Source: CAVQHY01 sp963712465
Lineage (GTDB): Bacteria; Actinomycetota; Thermoleophilia; Gaiellales; Gaiellaceae
Length of the DNA: 64,000 nt
Assembly (NCBI GenBank): GCA_963712465.1
Contig: CAVQHY010000004.1
Location: 496,001 to 560,000, forward strand
Direction of reading: 5' to 3'
Every line of letters starts with the position of its first letter. The stretch's first letter is position 1. Positions 35,023 through 42,707 of the stretch are shown here, one piece after another. Below the pieces are notes generated by a model, which did no database searches, was not told the origin of the DNA, and worked only from the letters and a program-made list of their open reading frames with translations. Made by a program: the position numbers and the translations under genes.

Positions 35023-35631
35023 TCATGCGCGAGCGAGCTTAACCGCGAGCATCCTCTCGAGCGCTGCGACGGTCGTGGGCGTGTCGCGATGGAGCACGGC
35101 GCGGAGGCCGAGCGCCTCGGCCGCGAGGACGTTCGGGCGGAGGTCGTCGACCAGGACGCATGCGGCCGGCTCGACGCCGAGGCGCTCGGCAGCCAGCAGG
35201 AAGATCTCGGCGTCCGGCTTGCGCAGGCCGACCTCGGCCGAGATCACCTCGAGGTCGAAGAGACCGCGGAGATCGGTCCGCTCGTACATCGCGAATCCCC
35301 ACGAGTTCGACACCATCGCCGTCGGCGTGCCTCCCACCCGCGCGGCACGGACTGCCGCGCGCATCTCCTCGTCGGGCTCGAGCCGCGCGAAGATGCGCTC
35401 GAGGAGTCGCTCCGGACGGACGCCGAGCAGCGCGGCGAAGCGCCGCTCCCACTCGGTCTCGGCAAGCGCCCCCGACTCGAGCGCGTGCAGGTCGGCGAGA
35501 GCCACGTCGTCCTCGACGAGCAGGTGGGGAATCGCGTCTGGCTCCAGCCCCTCGGCGATGCAGAATGCCCGCATCGATTCGAACACGCTCGTTGTCAGGA
35601 CGCCGCCGAAATCGACGAGAAGCGCGGTCAC
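35023..35631 (-). CDS. HAD family hydrolase
   Basis: A 202-residue haloacid-dehalogenase-type phosphatase. Motif I is VDFGGVLTTS, with the nucleophile Asp but Gly in place of the second Asp, as in epoxide-hydrolase/phosphatase-like HADs. Motif II is MVSNSWG and motifs III-IV are LRKPDAEIFLLAAERLG and CVLVDDLRPNV. The GTG start overlaps the stop of the kinase-like gene (GTGA). The pair APH-like kinase plus HAD is common beside acyl-CoA dehydrogenases; a shared phosphorylated acyl substrate is possible. Confidence 0.84.
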   Translation of the reverse strand: MTALLVDFGGVLTTSVFESMRAFCIAEGLEPDAIPHLLVEDDVALADLHALESGALAETEWERRFAALLGVRPERLLERIFARLEPDEEMRAAVRAARVGGTPTAMVSNSWGFAMYERTDLRGLFDLEVISAEVGLRKPDAEIFLLAAERLGVEPAACVLVDDLRPNVLAAEALGLRAVLHRDTPTTVAALERMLAVKLARA

Positions 35632-36692
35632 AGCCTGAGCGCGGCCTCGTCGAGCAGGCGGGGCACGCCTTCGTCGAGCGAGGCCGCCCAGGAGTCGTCC
35701 CGCTCGCCGCGGAGGTGGCGCCCGTACAGCGCCTCACAGAAGATCGCCGCCTTCCAGAGCGCGAGCGCCTCGTACCAGACCAGGTCGTCGATCGGCCGGC
35801 CCGTCCGCTCCGAGTAGCGCGAGGCGAGCTCCCGGCGGTCGACGAACCCCGGCTGGGCGGTCACGGGCGAGAGGTCGAGCGGCGTCCGCGTCGAGCCACG
35901 CTCGGTCCACGTAGCGACGAGGTAGCCGAGATCCGCGAGCGGGTCTCCGATCGTCGAGAGCTCCCAGTCGAGCACGGCGAGGAGTCGCGCGGGGGCGTTC
36001 GGCCCTAGCATCACGTTGCCGAGACGGTAGTCGCCGTGCACGATCGTCGCCTCTGCAGACTCCGGGCGCGTCGCCTCGAGCCGTGAGGCGAGGGCCTCGA
36101 CCCGAGGCAGCTCGCGCGTCGCGTTCACCTCCCACAGGCCGGACCAGCGGCGGAGCTGGCGGTCGAGGTAGCCGGTCGGCCTGCCGAAGCTCTCGAGCCC
36201 GGCGGCGACCCAGTCGACCGCGTGGATCTCGACGAGCGCGTCGACGAGCTCCTCACCGATCCGCCGTTGTTCGCGCTCTCCCAACGACGCCGGGAGCTCG
36301 TCGGTCACGACCACGCCGTCGATCCGCTCCATCAGGTAGAAGGGCACGCCGAGGATCGACTCGTCCTCGCACACGGCGACGATCCGCGGGACGCGTGCGC
36401 CCGCTCCGTGAAGGGCGATCTGGACGCGGGCCTCTCGGAGCACGTCGTGCGCCGACGGGGGGAGAGGCGGGCGCGGCGGTCGGCGCAGCACGAGGCTCGC
36501 ACCGTCGCGCTCAACCGCGTAGGTCACGTTCGAGTTGCCCCTCCCGATCGACGCCGCCCGGAGCGGCCCGGTGCCGAGGCCACGGGTGTCGAGCCACTCC
36601 TCGAGCGGCTCGAGCACCAGCAACGGCGGCCGGTCGAGCCGCTCAGCCTCGTCCCGCGTCGCGACGACGTCGACGAGCGCACGTCCGCTCAT
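35628..36692 (-). CDS. Phosphotransferase family protein (APH/choline kinase-like, ACAD10/11-type)
   Basis: A 354-residue kinase-fold protein. The nucleotide-binding N-lobe includes GRGNSNVTYAVERDG with Lys replaced by Arg in LVLRRPP, and the catalytic loop IVHGDYRLGNVML gives HxDxxxxN. LAVLDWELSTIGDP supplies the metal-binding Asp. The sequence style matches proteins fused to acyl-CoA dehydrogenase in ACAD10/11, and a separate acyl-CoA dehydrogenase gene lies just upstream. I choose the ATG of MSGRALVD; an in-frame ATG 39 bp upstream sits near a hairpin. Confidence 0.84.
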   Translation of the reverse strand: MSGRALVDVVATRDEAERLDRPPLLVLEPLEEWLDTRGLGTGPLRAASIGRGNSNVTYAVERDGASLVLRRPPRPPLPPSAHDVLREARVQIALHGAGARVPRIVAVCEDESILGVPFYLMERIDGVVVTDELPASLGEREQRRIGEELVDALVEIHAVDWVAAGLESFGRPTGYLDRQLRRWSGLWEVNATRELPRVEALASRLEATRPESAEATIVHGDYRLGNVMLGPNAPARLLAVLDWELSTIGDPLADLGYLVATWTERGSTRTPLDLSPVTAQPGFVDRRELASRYSERTGRPIDDLVWYEALALWKAAIFCEALYGRHLRGERDDSWAASLDEGVPRLLDEAALRL

Positions 36693-36727
36693 CGCATCGA
36701 TCCGGGCCGGAAGAATGTGACACACAC

Positions 36728-36752
36728 GCACAAGGGGTCAGACCCCTTGTGC
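36728..36752. repeat. Palindromic hairpin (GGGGTCAGACCCC)
   Basis: A perfect 12-bp stem around a single central A, with GCACAAGGGGTC as the left arm. It shares the GGGGTCAGACCCC core with the large palindrome at 52196. It lies 36 bp upstream of the phosphotransferase start. Confidence 0.6.
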
Positions 36753-36808
36753 GAAGAGAAACGTGGCGTTGGAGCTCTCTTCACCGATCGGCGCCGCCCG
36801 CCGTCCGG

Positions 36809-36838
36809 TGTCGCAAGTGACCTGCTGTCGCAAGTGAC
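36809..36838. repeat. Two direct repeats of TGTCGCAAGTGAC
   Basis: A 13-base unit at 36809-36821 is repeated at 36826-36838 with 4 bases between. No function is evident; spacing of about 17 bp between equivalent positions would allow cooperative protein binding. Confidence 0.4.
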
Positions 36839-36841
36839 TCC

Positions 36842-36913
36842 CTTGTGTTGCATCACCCACGTTTCGATCGCGCGCGCTCAACCCGATCGTGCTCTCGAGT
36901 GATGCAACACAAG
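36842..36913. repeat. Long-range inverted repeat, 15-bp arms
   Basis: CTTGTGTTGCATCAC at 36842-36856 is perfectly complementary to 36899-36913, leaving a 42-nt loop. It lies beyond the stop of the acyl-CoA dehydrogenase gene (36957). The arms are less GC-rich than the surroundings, which hints at an inserted element or a structured 3' RNA. Confidence 0.5.
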
Positions 36914-36956
36914 CAAGGGTTCGTGACGCGGCCGCTGGGTGGGGCACGCGTCGCTC

Positions 36957-38147
36957 CTACCCGTCTCGCTCGGCCGCGCGCACCCGCGACGCGCGCTGCG
37001 CGATCGCCATGCGATGCGTCTCCGACGGCCCGTCGTAGATCCGAAACGGGCGCACCTCGCCGAGGTAACGCGCGAGCGGGAGGTCGTCGGTGACGCCGTC
37101 GCCGCCGCAGATCTGGATCGCGCGGTCGACGACTCGGTGGACGGCCTCCGCGACATAGACCTTCGCGATCGAGGTCTCGTGGCGGCCGGGGCTTCCCGTG
37201 TCGAGCACCCACGCCGCCCAGCGGTTCAGGGCGCGGCTCGTCTCGATGTCGATCACCGAGTCGGCGACCATCTGCTGCACCATCCCGAGCTCCTCGAGCC
37301 GTGCGCCGAACGCCTCGCGCTCGGCCGCCCGGTCGAGCGCGATATCCAGCGCACGCTGCGCGAGACCGAGCCAGCGCATGCAGTGGGTAAGCCGCGCCGG
37401 GCCGAGGCGCACCTGCGCGTAGCGGTACCCGAGGCCGACCTCGCCGAGGACGGCGTCGTCGCCGACCCGGCAGCGCTCGAACGTCACCTCGGAGTGGCCG
37501 GCCGCGAAGACCCGGTCGGTGGTCGGGATCCGCCGGCCGACGTGGAAGCCTGGATTCTCCGCGTCGACGAGGAACATCGTCGCTCCCTCTCCGCGCTCGA
37601 TCCGCTCAGCCGTCCGCGCCATGCAGATCGCGAACGCCGCGCCCTCCGCACCCGAGATGAACCGCTTGGCGCCGTCGATCGCCCAGCCCCCGGCGACGCG
37701 CTCCGCGGTCGTCTGCAGCATCGACGGGTCGGAGCCTGCTCCGGGTGGCGGCTCGGTCATGGCGAAGCAGGAGCGAACGCGTCCCTCGGCGAGCGGACGC
37801 AGGTAGCGCTCTTTCTGCTCGCCGGTCGCGATCTCCTCGAGCAAGCGCATGTTGCCCTCGTCGGGCGCCGCGCAGTTCAGCGCTGCGGGACCGAGCGGGC
37901 TGTAGCCCGCCGCCTCGAAGACGTCCGTCCAGCCGCGGATGTCGAGCCCGTGCCCGCCGTACGTGGAGGGGACATGTGGCGCGAAGACCCCGGCGCTCCG
38001 GGCCTCCGCCTGGAGCTCGGCACGCAGGCCGTCGTCGAGCCCGCGGCCGCCCTCGCGGGCCTCGAACGGGATCACGACGTCGCGAACGAACGTGCGCGTG
38101 CGCTCGGCGAGCGCCGTCGCCTCAGGCGTAGGTGAGAAGTCGATCAT
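36957..38147 (-). CDS. Acyl-CoA dehydrogenase family protein
   Basis: A 396-residue flavoenzyme of normal length. The FAD/substrate loop CFAMTEPPPGAGSDPSML and the later QICGGDGVTDDLPLARYL, with EVRPFRIYDGPSETHRM, are the two family signatures (the ACAD10/11-like group). It oxidises an acyl-CoA at the alpha-beta bond, passing electrons to an electron-transfer flavoprotein. Its ATG overlaps the end of the E1-alpha gene. With the 2-oxoacid dehydrogenase E1 genes it suggests branched-chain amino acid or fatty acid catabolism. Confidence 0.9.
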   Translation of the reverse strand: MIDFSPTPEATALAERTRTFVRDVVIPFEAREGGRGLDDGLRAELQAEARSAGVFAPHVPSTYGGHGLDIRGWTDVFEAAGYSPLGPAALNCAAPDEGNMRLLEEIATGEQKERYLRPLAEGRVRSCFAMTEPPPGAGSDPSMLQTTAERVAGGWAIDGAKRFISGAEGAAFAICMARTAERIERGEGATMFLVDAENPGFHVGRRIPTTDRVFAAGHSEVTFERCRVGDDAVLGEVGLGYRYAQVRLGPARLTHCMRWLGLAQRALDIALDRAAEREAFGARLEELGMVQQMVADSVIDIETSRALNRWAAWVLDTGSPGRHETSIAKVYVAEAVHRVVDRAIQICGGDGVTDDLPLARYLGEVRPFRIYDGPSETHRMAIAQRASRVRAAERDG

Positions 38148-39175
38148 CGGCTGCTCCTCCGGGCCGGGGGTGGGTTCGCGTAGACGCCGTCTTCGAGCGT
38201 CGCCGGGTCCGGCGCAGGCGCGGCCTCGGCCTCCGCCAGCGCCGCAGCCACCTCGCCGGCGGCCGCCTCGCGAAGCCCCTCGACCTCGTCGTCGGACAGC
38301 CCGTCGAGCACGAGTCTCGCCGCGAGTCGCTCGATCGGGTCGGCGTAGCGCGCTCGAAGCTCGGCGGGGACGTACGAGGCGTCGTCGTGGGCGGCGTGGC
38401 CGTGCCCGCGCAGCGTCAGCGCCTCGACCGCCTGCGGCCCCTCGCCGGCGCGGGCCCGCTCGACGGCATCGCGCACGACCTCGAACACCGCGAATGCGTC
38501 GGTGCCGTCGATCCGCTCGCAGGGAATCGACCAGCCGCCGATGAGCCGCTCCGCGATCGTCGTGTTCACCATCTGCCGCTCGGTGGGCGTCGAGTACGCG
38601 TAGTGGTTCGACTGGACGACGAAGACGGCGGGGACCTTCCAGACGCCGGCGAGGTTGAGGCCTTCGTGCACGTCTCCCGTGGACATGGCTCCGTCGCCGA
38701 AGAACGTCAGCGCGACGCGCGGCTCGCCGCGGCGCTTGAACGCGAGCGCGGCGCCCACCGTCACGGGCACGAGGTCACCCAGCATCGACACCAGCGGGAA
38801 GATTCCGTGCTCGGGCACGCCGAAATGCATGTTCCCGTCGCGCCCGAACGTCGGTCCGGTCGCCTTGCCGAGGAAGTTTCTGAGTACGTGGGCGACCGGG
38901 ACGCCGCGCGCGTAGTGGCAGGCCTGCTCGCGGTTCAGCGGCGCGACGACATCGTCGGGCCCGAGCGCGAGCCCCGCGCCGGCGCCGACCGCCTCCTGCC
39001 CACGGCCGGTGTAGACCGACCCGACGATCCGACCCTGCCGGTAGAGGGTCATGATCCGATCCTCGACGAGTCGCTGCAGCATCATCGCGCGGAAGAGCTC
39101 GAGCCGGATCTCAGGCGCCAGGTCGGGCGCCTCGATGCAGGGGGCCTCCACCCGGCGCGGGAGCTCAGTAGCCAA
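38144..39175 (-). CDS. Thiamine pyrophosphate-dependent 2-oxoacid dehydrogenase E1, alpha subunit
   Basis: About 343 residues. The thiamine-diphosphate motif runs from GDGAMSTGDVHEGLNLAGVW to the conserved SNHYAYSTPT, and YTGRGQEAVG and GRDGNMHFG are further E1-alpha markers. I place the start at a TTG (39175) preceded by GAGGAG and overlapping the beta subunit by 11 bp; a GTG at 39151 is the alternative. With the beta subunit it decarboxylates a 2-oxo acid and passes the acyl group to a lipoyl E2, which is not present here. Acetoin, pyruvate or branched-chain oxoacids are possible substrates. Confidence 0.88.
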   Translation of the reverse strand: MATELPRRVEAPCIEAPDLAPEIRLELFRAMMLQRLVEDRIMTLYRQGRIVGSVYTGRGQEAVGAGAGLALGPDDVVAPLNREQACHYARGVPVAHVLRNFLGKATGPTFGRDGNMHFGVPEHGIFPLVSMLGDLVPVTVGAALAFKRRGEPRVALTFFGDGAMSTGDVHEGLNLAGVWKVPAVFVVQSNHYAYSTPTERQMVNTTIAERLIGGWSIPCERIDGTDAFAVFEVVRDAVERARAGEGPQAVEALTLRGHGHAAHDDASYVPAELRARYADPIERLAARLVLDGLSDDEVEGLREAAAGEVAAALAEAEAAPAPDPATLEDGVYANPPPARRSSR

Positions 39176-40172
39176 GAAGCTCCTCGAGCGCCGCGCGTAC
39201 CGAAGCGACCGAAGGGAGGTACGCGTCCTCGAGCTCGGGCGCGAACGGGACCGGGGTGTCCGGCGGAGAGACGAGCGCGGGCGGCGCATCGAGCAGCTCG
39301 AACGCCTCCCCGGCGACGAGCGCGAGCACCCGGCCGGCCACGCCGCCCGCGCCGGCGACCTCCTGGAGCACGACGAGTCGAGACGTCCGCTCGACCGAGT
39401 CGAGGATTGCGTCGGCGTCCAGCGGCCAGACGGTGCGAAGGTCGATCACCTCGACGTCGAGGCCCTCTGCCGCCCGCAGGGCGAGGTCGACGCCCGCCGC
39501 GTAGGTGACGACGGTCGCGTCGGAGCCGGCACGGGCCACGCGCGCTCGTCCGAGCGGCGTCCTGTGGGATGGGTCAGGTCGCTCGCCCCGGACGCGGCGG
39601 TAGAGCGCCTTGTGCTCGAAGTAGAGGACCGGGTCGTCGTCCTCGATCGCCGCTCGGAGGAGCCCGTAGGCGTCGTCGACCGATCCGGGGCAAAGGACCT
39701 TGAGCCCCGCAACTCCGACGAACCAGCTCTCCGGGCACTGCGAGTGGAACGGCCCGCCGCGCACGCCGCCGCCGGAGGGTGCACGGATCACGACCGGAAG
39801 GCGGATGCCGCTTCGCCAGTGCGTCTTCGCGGCGACGGTGACGATCATGTCGAACGGGCACGAGACGAAGTCGGCGAACTGGAGCTCGACGACCGGACGC
39901 TCGCCCATCCAGGCCGCGCCGAGGGCGGCGCCGACGAATCCCTCCTCGGCGATCGGCGTGTCGACGACGCGCTCGTCGCCGAACTCCTCGAAGAGCCCCT
40001 TCGTGACGCCGAACGCGCCGCCGAAGTGGCCGATGTCCTCGCCGAGCAGGAAGACGCGCTCGTCCTCGGCGAGGGCATCGTGGAGCGCGGCGCGGATCGC
40101 CTCGAGGTACGTGATCTCTCCGGCCGGTACATCCTCGTCGGCGAACGCAGCCTCGAGGTGCGCCGAGGTCAC
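39165..40172 (-). CDS. 2-oxoacid dehydrogenase E1, beta subunit
   Basis: A 335-residue transketolase-fold subunit. ITYLEAIRAALHDALAED, FLLGEDIGHFGGAFGVTKGL, DTPIAEEGFVGAALGAAW and ELQFADFV are classic E1-beta segments, and VIDLRTVWPLD is in the C-terminal domain. It pairs with the alpha gene downstream, with overlapping ends. The GTG start has GGGAG 4 nt upstream, provided by a G-rich repeat that is also found in front of other genes of the window. Confidence 0.9.
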   Translation of the reverse strand: MTSAHLEAAFADEDVPAGEITYLEAIRAALHDALAEDERVFLLGEDIGHFGGAFGVTKGLFEEFGDERVVDTPIAEEGFVGAALGAAWMGERPVVELQFADFVSCPFDMIVTVAAKTHWRSGIRLPVVIRAPSGGGVRGGPFHSQCPESWFVGVAGLKVLCPGSVDDAYGLLRAAIEDDDPVLYFEHKALYRRVRGERPDPSHRTPLGRARVARAGSDATVVTYAAGVDLALRAAEGLDVEVIDLRTVWPLDADAILDSVERTSRLVVLQEVAGAGGVAGRVLALVAGEAFELLDAPPALVSPPDTPVPFAPELEDAYLPSVASVRAALEELLGY

Positions 40173-40176
40173 GGGG

Positions 40177-40194
40177 CTCCCACCACCCCACCCC
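40177..40194 (-). repeat. G-rich repeat upstream of E1-beta
   Basis: Minus-strand sequence GGGGTGGGGTGGTGGGAG is 18 of the 19 bases of the repeat at 47876, 55732 and 56087. It ends 4 nt before the GTG at 40172, the same spacing as at those sites. Confidence 0.7.
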
Positions 40195-40215
40195 GCGCCC
40201 CGCCGGCGCGTCCCC

Positions 40216-40950
40216 TCATGAGCTGGTCCCGCCGTCGACGACGAGCGCCGCTCCGGTCACGTACGAGGCCTCGTCGGAGGCGAGGAAGAGGATCGGGGCC
40301 GTCACCTCGGCGAGCGTAGCGAGCCTGCCGATCGGGGTCGAGGCGAGGATCTCCTCCCGGATCCGGTCGACGGCGAGGAGCTCCCGGCTCAGGTCGGTCT
40401 CGACGTAGCCTGGGCAGACCGCGTTGACGCGCACGGCGCGGGGTGCCCACTCCCGCGCGAGCGTGCGGGTCAGCTGGACGAGGCCGGCCTTCGAGGCGCC
40501 GTAGCCCGCCAGCCGGGGGCTGGCGGCGAGACCCATGATGCTCGCAACGTTGACGACGGTGCCGCCGCGGTCGAGCAGGAGGGGCGCGGCCGCGCGCATG
40601 ACCAGGTACGCCCCCGTGAGATTGACGTCGATCGTCGAGCGAAATGCCGCGACGTCGTGAACCTCTGCCCGCTGCCAGACCGGGGAGATCCCCGCCGCGT
40701 TGACGACGACCGCCGGCGGGCCGAGTCGGTCGGCGAGCTCGGCGACCGCCCGCTCGCATGCGCGCGGATCGGTGACGTCCGCGGCGAGCGCGATGCCGTC
40801 AATCTCGGCGGCGACCTCCTCGACCTGCTCGCTCGTGCGCGCGAGCACGCCGACCCGGGCCCCCTCCTCGGCGAGCGCGAGAGCGACCGCCCGCCCGATC
40901 CCGCGACCACCGCCGGTGACGAGGCAGACCCGGTCCCGAAAGCGGCTCAC
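40216..40950 (-). CDS. SDR family NAD(P)-dependent oxidoreductase (FabG-like)
   Basis: A 244-residue short-chain dehydrogenase. It has LVTGGGRGIGRAVALAL, VVNAAGISPV, NVASIMGLAASPRLAGYGASKAG with Ser, Tyr and Lys, VCPGYVETDL and ALVVDGGTSS. Length and style are FabG-like, so 3-hydroxyacyl-CoA or ACP substrates are possible, which fits the adjacent acyl-CoA dehydrogenase and E1 genes. Its GTG overlaps the stop of the MBL hydrolase gene (GTGA). Confidence 0.86.
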   Translation of the reverse strand: MSRFRDRVCLVTGGGRGIGRAVALALAEEGARVGVLARTSEQVEEVAAEIDGIALAADVTDPRACERAVAELADRLGPPAVVVNAAGISPVWQRAEVHDVAAFRSTIDVNLTGAYLVMRAAAPLLLDRGGTVVNVASIMGLAASPRLAGYGASKAGLVQLTRTLAREWAPRAVRVNAVCPGYVETDLSRELLAVDRIREEILASTPIGRLATLAEVTAPILFLASDEASYVTGAALVVDGGTSS

Positions 40951-41831
40951 ACCCAGAACTGCTCCCGGCCGAGTCCCGGCTCCTTGGTCTCGGCAGTCGT
41001 CCGGTGCTCGACCGGCTGCTCGGGCCCGGGCACCGAGTCGCCGACGAGGCGCGATCTCACCCGGCCGTTCTGGACTCGCGCGGGCCAGTCATGCAACGGC
41101 AGGACGAACGTCCCCGAGTTGAGCGCCTTCTTGATCGCGGCGCGCTCCTGCCGCTTCGACGTCCCCTGGTTCCCCGTCGACTGCGGCTCGTGGTCGAGCA
41201 CCTGGAAGAGCGGATCGACGATCTGGTTCTGGATGTCGTAGATGACGTCGCCGCAGATGCAGGCGACGCCGTCCGCGGTCTCGACGTTGATGTTCATCGA
41301 GCCCTCGGTGTGACCACCGGCCGACTCGCAGACGATCCCGGGAAAGATCTCGTCGGGCCCCGAGAGCTCGACGTCGAGCAGACGAAGCGCTCCCGGCGTG
41401 TGGAGCCGATCGACGTGGTGCTTGACGTACTCGGGCGGGTACTGACCGCCCATGATTCCCGACACCGAGTACTCGAGCTCGCGCCGGTTGGTGATCACCG
41501 TCGCCTGCGGGAACCGCTCGTCCTGGCCGGCGTGGTCGATGTGGTGATGCGTGTGCAGGATCCAGCGCACGTCGTCCATCTTCACGCCGTGCTTGGCCAG
41601 CTGGTTCTCGATCCTCTGCTCCTCGGAGACGAAGCCCGTCATGTGCAGCCGCTGCATGATCTCCGGGCTCTGCGCGCCGGTGTCGACGATGATCGGCTCG
41701 GTATCCGGCCCGAGCAGCAGATAGCTCCAGGTCTTGGCGCGTGTGATTTGACCCATGTTGCGCGCGAGCACGAGGAAGCTCGACTCGAGCTCGATATCGA
41801 TGACGTCGAGGATCTTGATCTCGTAGGGCAC
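40947..41831 (-). CDS. MBL-fold metallo-hydrolase (N-acyl homoserine lactonase-like)
   Basis: A 294-residue metallo-beta-lactamase-fold protein. The metal site is LHTHHHIDHAGQ (HxHxDH), followed by His in SAGGHTEGSMNI and Asp in CICGDVIYD, the arrangement seen in AttM/AiiA-type lactonases. The start is the GTG with GAGGCGG before it; the longer frame upstream would cross the palindromic operator. It is the first gene of the minus-strand run ending at 36957 and probably opens its transcript. A lactone or thioester is the likely substrate. Confidence 0.82.
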   Translation of the reverse strand: MPYEIKILDVIDIELESSFLVLARNMGQITRAKTWSYLLLGPDTEPIIVDTGAQSPEIMQRLHMTGFVSEEQRIENQLAKHGVKMDDVRWILHTHHHIDHAGQDERFPQATVITNRRELEYSVSGIMGGQYPPEYVKHHVDRLHTPGALRLLDVELSGPDEIFPGIVCESAGGHTEGSMNINVETADGVACICGDVIYDIQNQIVDPLFQVLDHEPQSTGNQGTSKRQERAAIKKALNSGTFVLPLHDWPARVQNGRVRSRLVGDSVPGPEQPVEHRTTAETKEPGLGREQFWV

Positions 41832-41848
41832 GTCCGCCTCCTGTCTCT

Positions 41849-41867
41849 CGACCGACCCGGTCGGTCG
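41849..41867. promoter_or_regulatory. Palindromic operator, TetR-like
   Basis: CGACCGACC and GGTCGGTCG are perfect inverted arms around one C. Such GACCGACCGGTC-type palindromes are common binding sites of TetR-family repressors of acyl-CoA pathways. It lies 17 bp upstream of the MBL hydrolase start, at the head of the operon that includes acyl-CoA dehydrogenase and E1 genes. No TetR gene is in the window. Confidence 0.55.
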
Positions 41868-41955
41868 AGTAACTAGAGAGCAGATGCCCGGGGCTGTCAA
41901 CGTGGACGCCGGGCGCCGCGAGCTGGTCACCCGGGCCGCTGAGCCGTGGCCTAGG

Positions 41956-42706
41956 TGACATGCCTACACACGTTGTGAACGGCTGAGGGTTCTATCCGGC
42001 CCTCCTTCGAGGCTGTGGGTCTTCCCGGACTCACGCTCAAAGGAGGGCGCGGATGTATCTGCACGCTAACGCCAAGCTCGGACTGGCGGGCCGGCTCGCG
42101 CTGGTGCTCGCGGTCGAGGACGGTCTGTCTTTGAAGGCGGCCGCGGCCGCCTTCAGCGTTTCGCCGGCCACGGCCCATCGCTGGTGGCATCGCTGGCTCG
42201 ACGGCGGCTGTCAGCCGCAGGCGCTGCTGGATCGCTCGAGTCGGCCGAAGCATTCGCCGCGGCTGCTGGCTGCCGAGCTCCAGCGGCGGATCTGCGACTG
42301 TCGCCGCAAGACCGGCTGGGGACCTCGCCTGGTTGCCGGTGCGACCGGCTTCGCGCACTCGACCGTCTGGAAGGTGCTGAAGCGAGCGGGGATCTCCCGG
42401 CGGCCGGCGGCGACCAAGGAGCCGGCCAACCGTTACGAGTGGCCCTGCCCCGGCGATCTGCTGCACATGGACACAAGCCGCTACGCGCGCTTCCTGCGGC
42501 CCGGCCACCGCGTCACCGGCGATCGCTCGCAGCGCTCTCGCAACTGGATGCGGCCCGCAACCAGAGTCGGCTACGACTACGCGCACGCGATCGTCGACGA
42601 TCACCGCTGCCACACTGGCTCGACCACTACAACCACCGGCGGCCACACAGCTCGACCGGCGACCGGCCACCCATCAGCCGCGTTCACAACGTCCGTGGGT
42701 AGGACA
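41956..42706 (+). mobile_element. IS481-family insertion element, internally deleted (751 bp)
   Basis: Ends are inverted repeats: the left starts TGACATGCCTACACACG and the right, read inward, TGTCCTACCCACGGACG, both followed by TTGTGAACG. The element is flanked by direct repeats CCTAGG (41950-41955 and 42707-42712), the NCTAGN six-base target duplication known for IS481. Complete relatives are about 1 kb. The coding region lacks the middle of the transposase, so the copy cannot move by itself. The right CCTAGG contains the stop codon of the histidine kinase gene. Confidence 0.82.
42053..42702 (+). pseudogene. IS481-type transposase, internally deleted
   Basis: The N-terminal helix-turn-helix (LSLKAAAAAFSVSPATAHRW), the linker LLDRSSRPKHSP and the first catalytic-core strand GDLLHMDTSRYARF, with the first acidic residue, are intact from the ATG. 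The gene breaks off after DYAHAIVDDH at about 42602. Sequence resumes in another frame with WLDHYNHRRPHSSTG, which belongs near the C-terminus. About 250-300 bp, including the second Asp and the Glu of the DDE triad, is missing. AAAGGAGGG precedes the ATG. Confidence 0.82.
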
Positions 42707-42707
42707 C

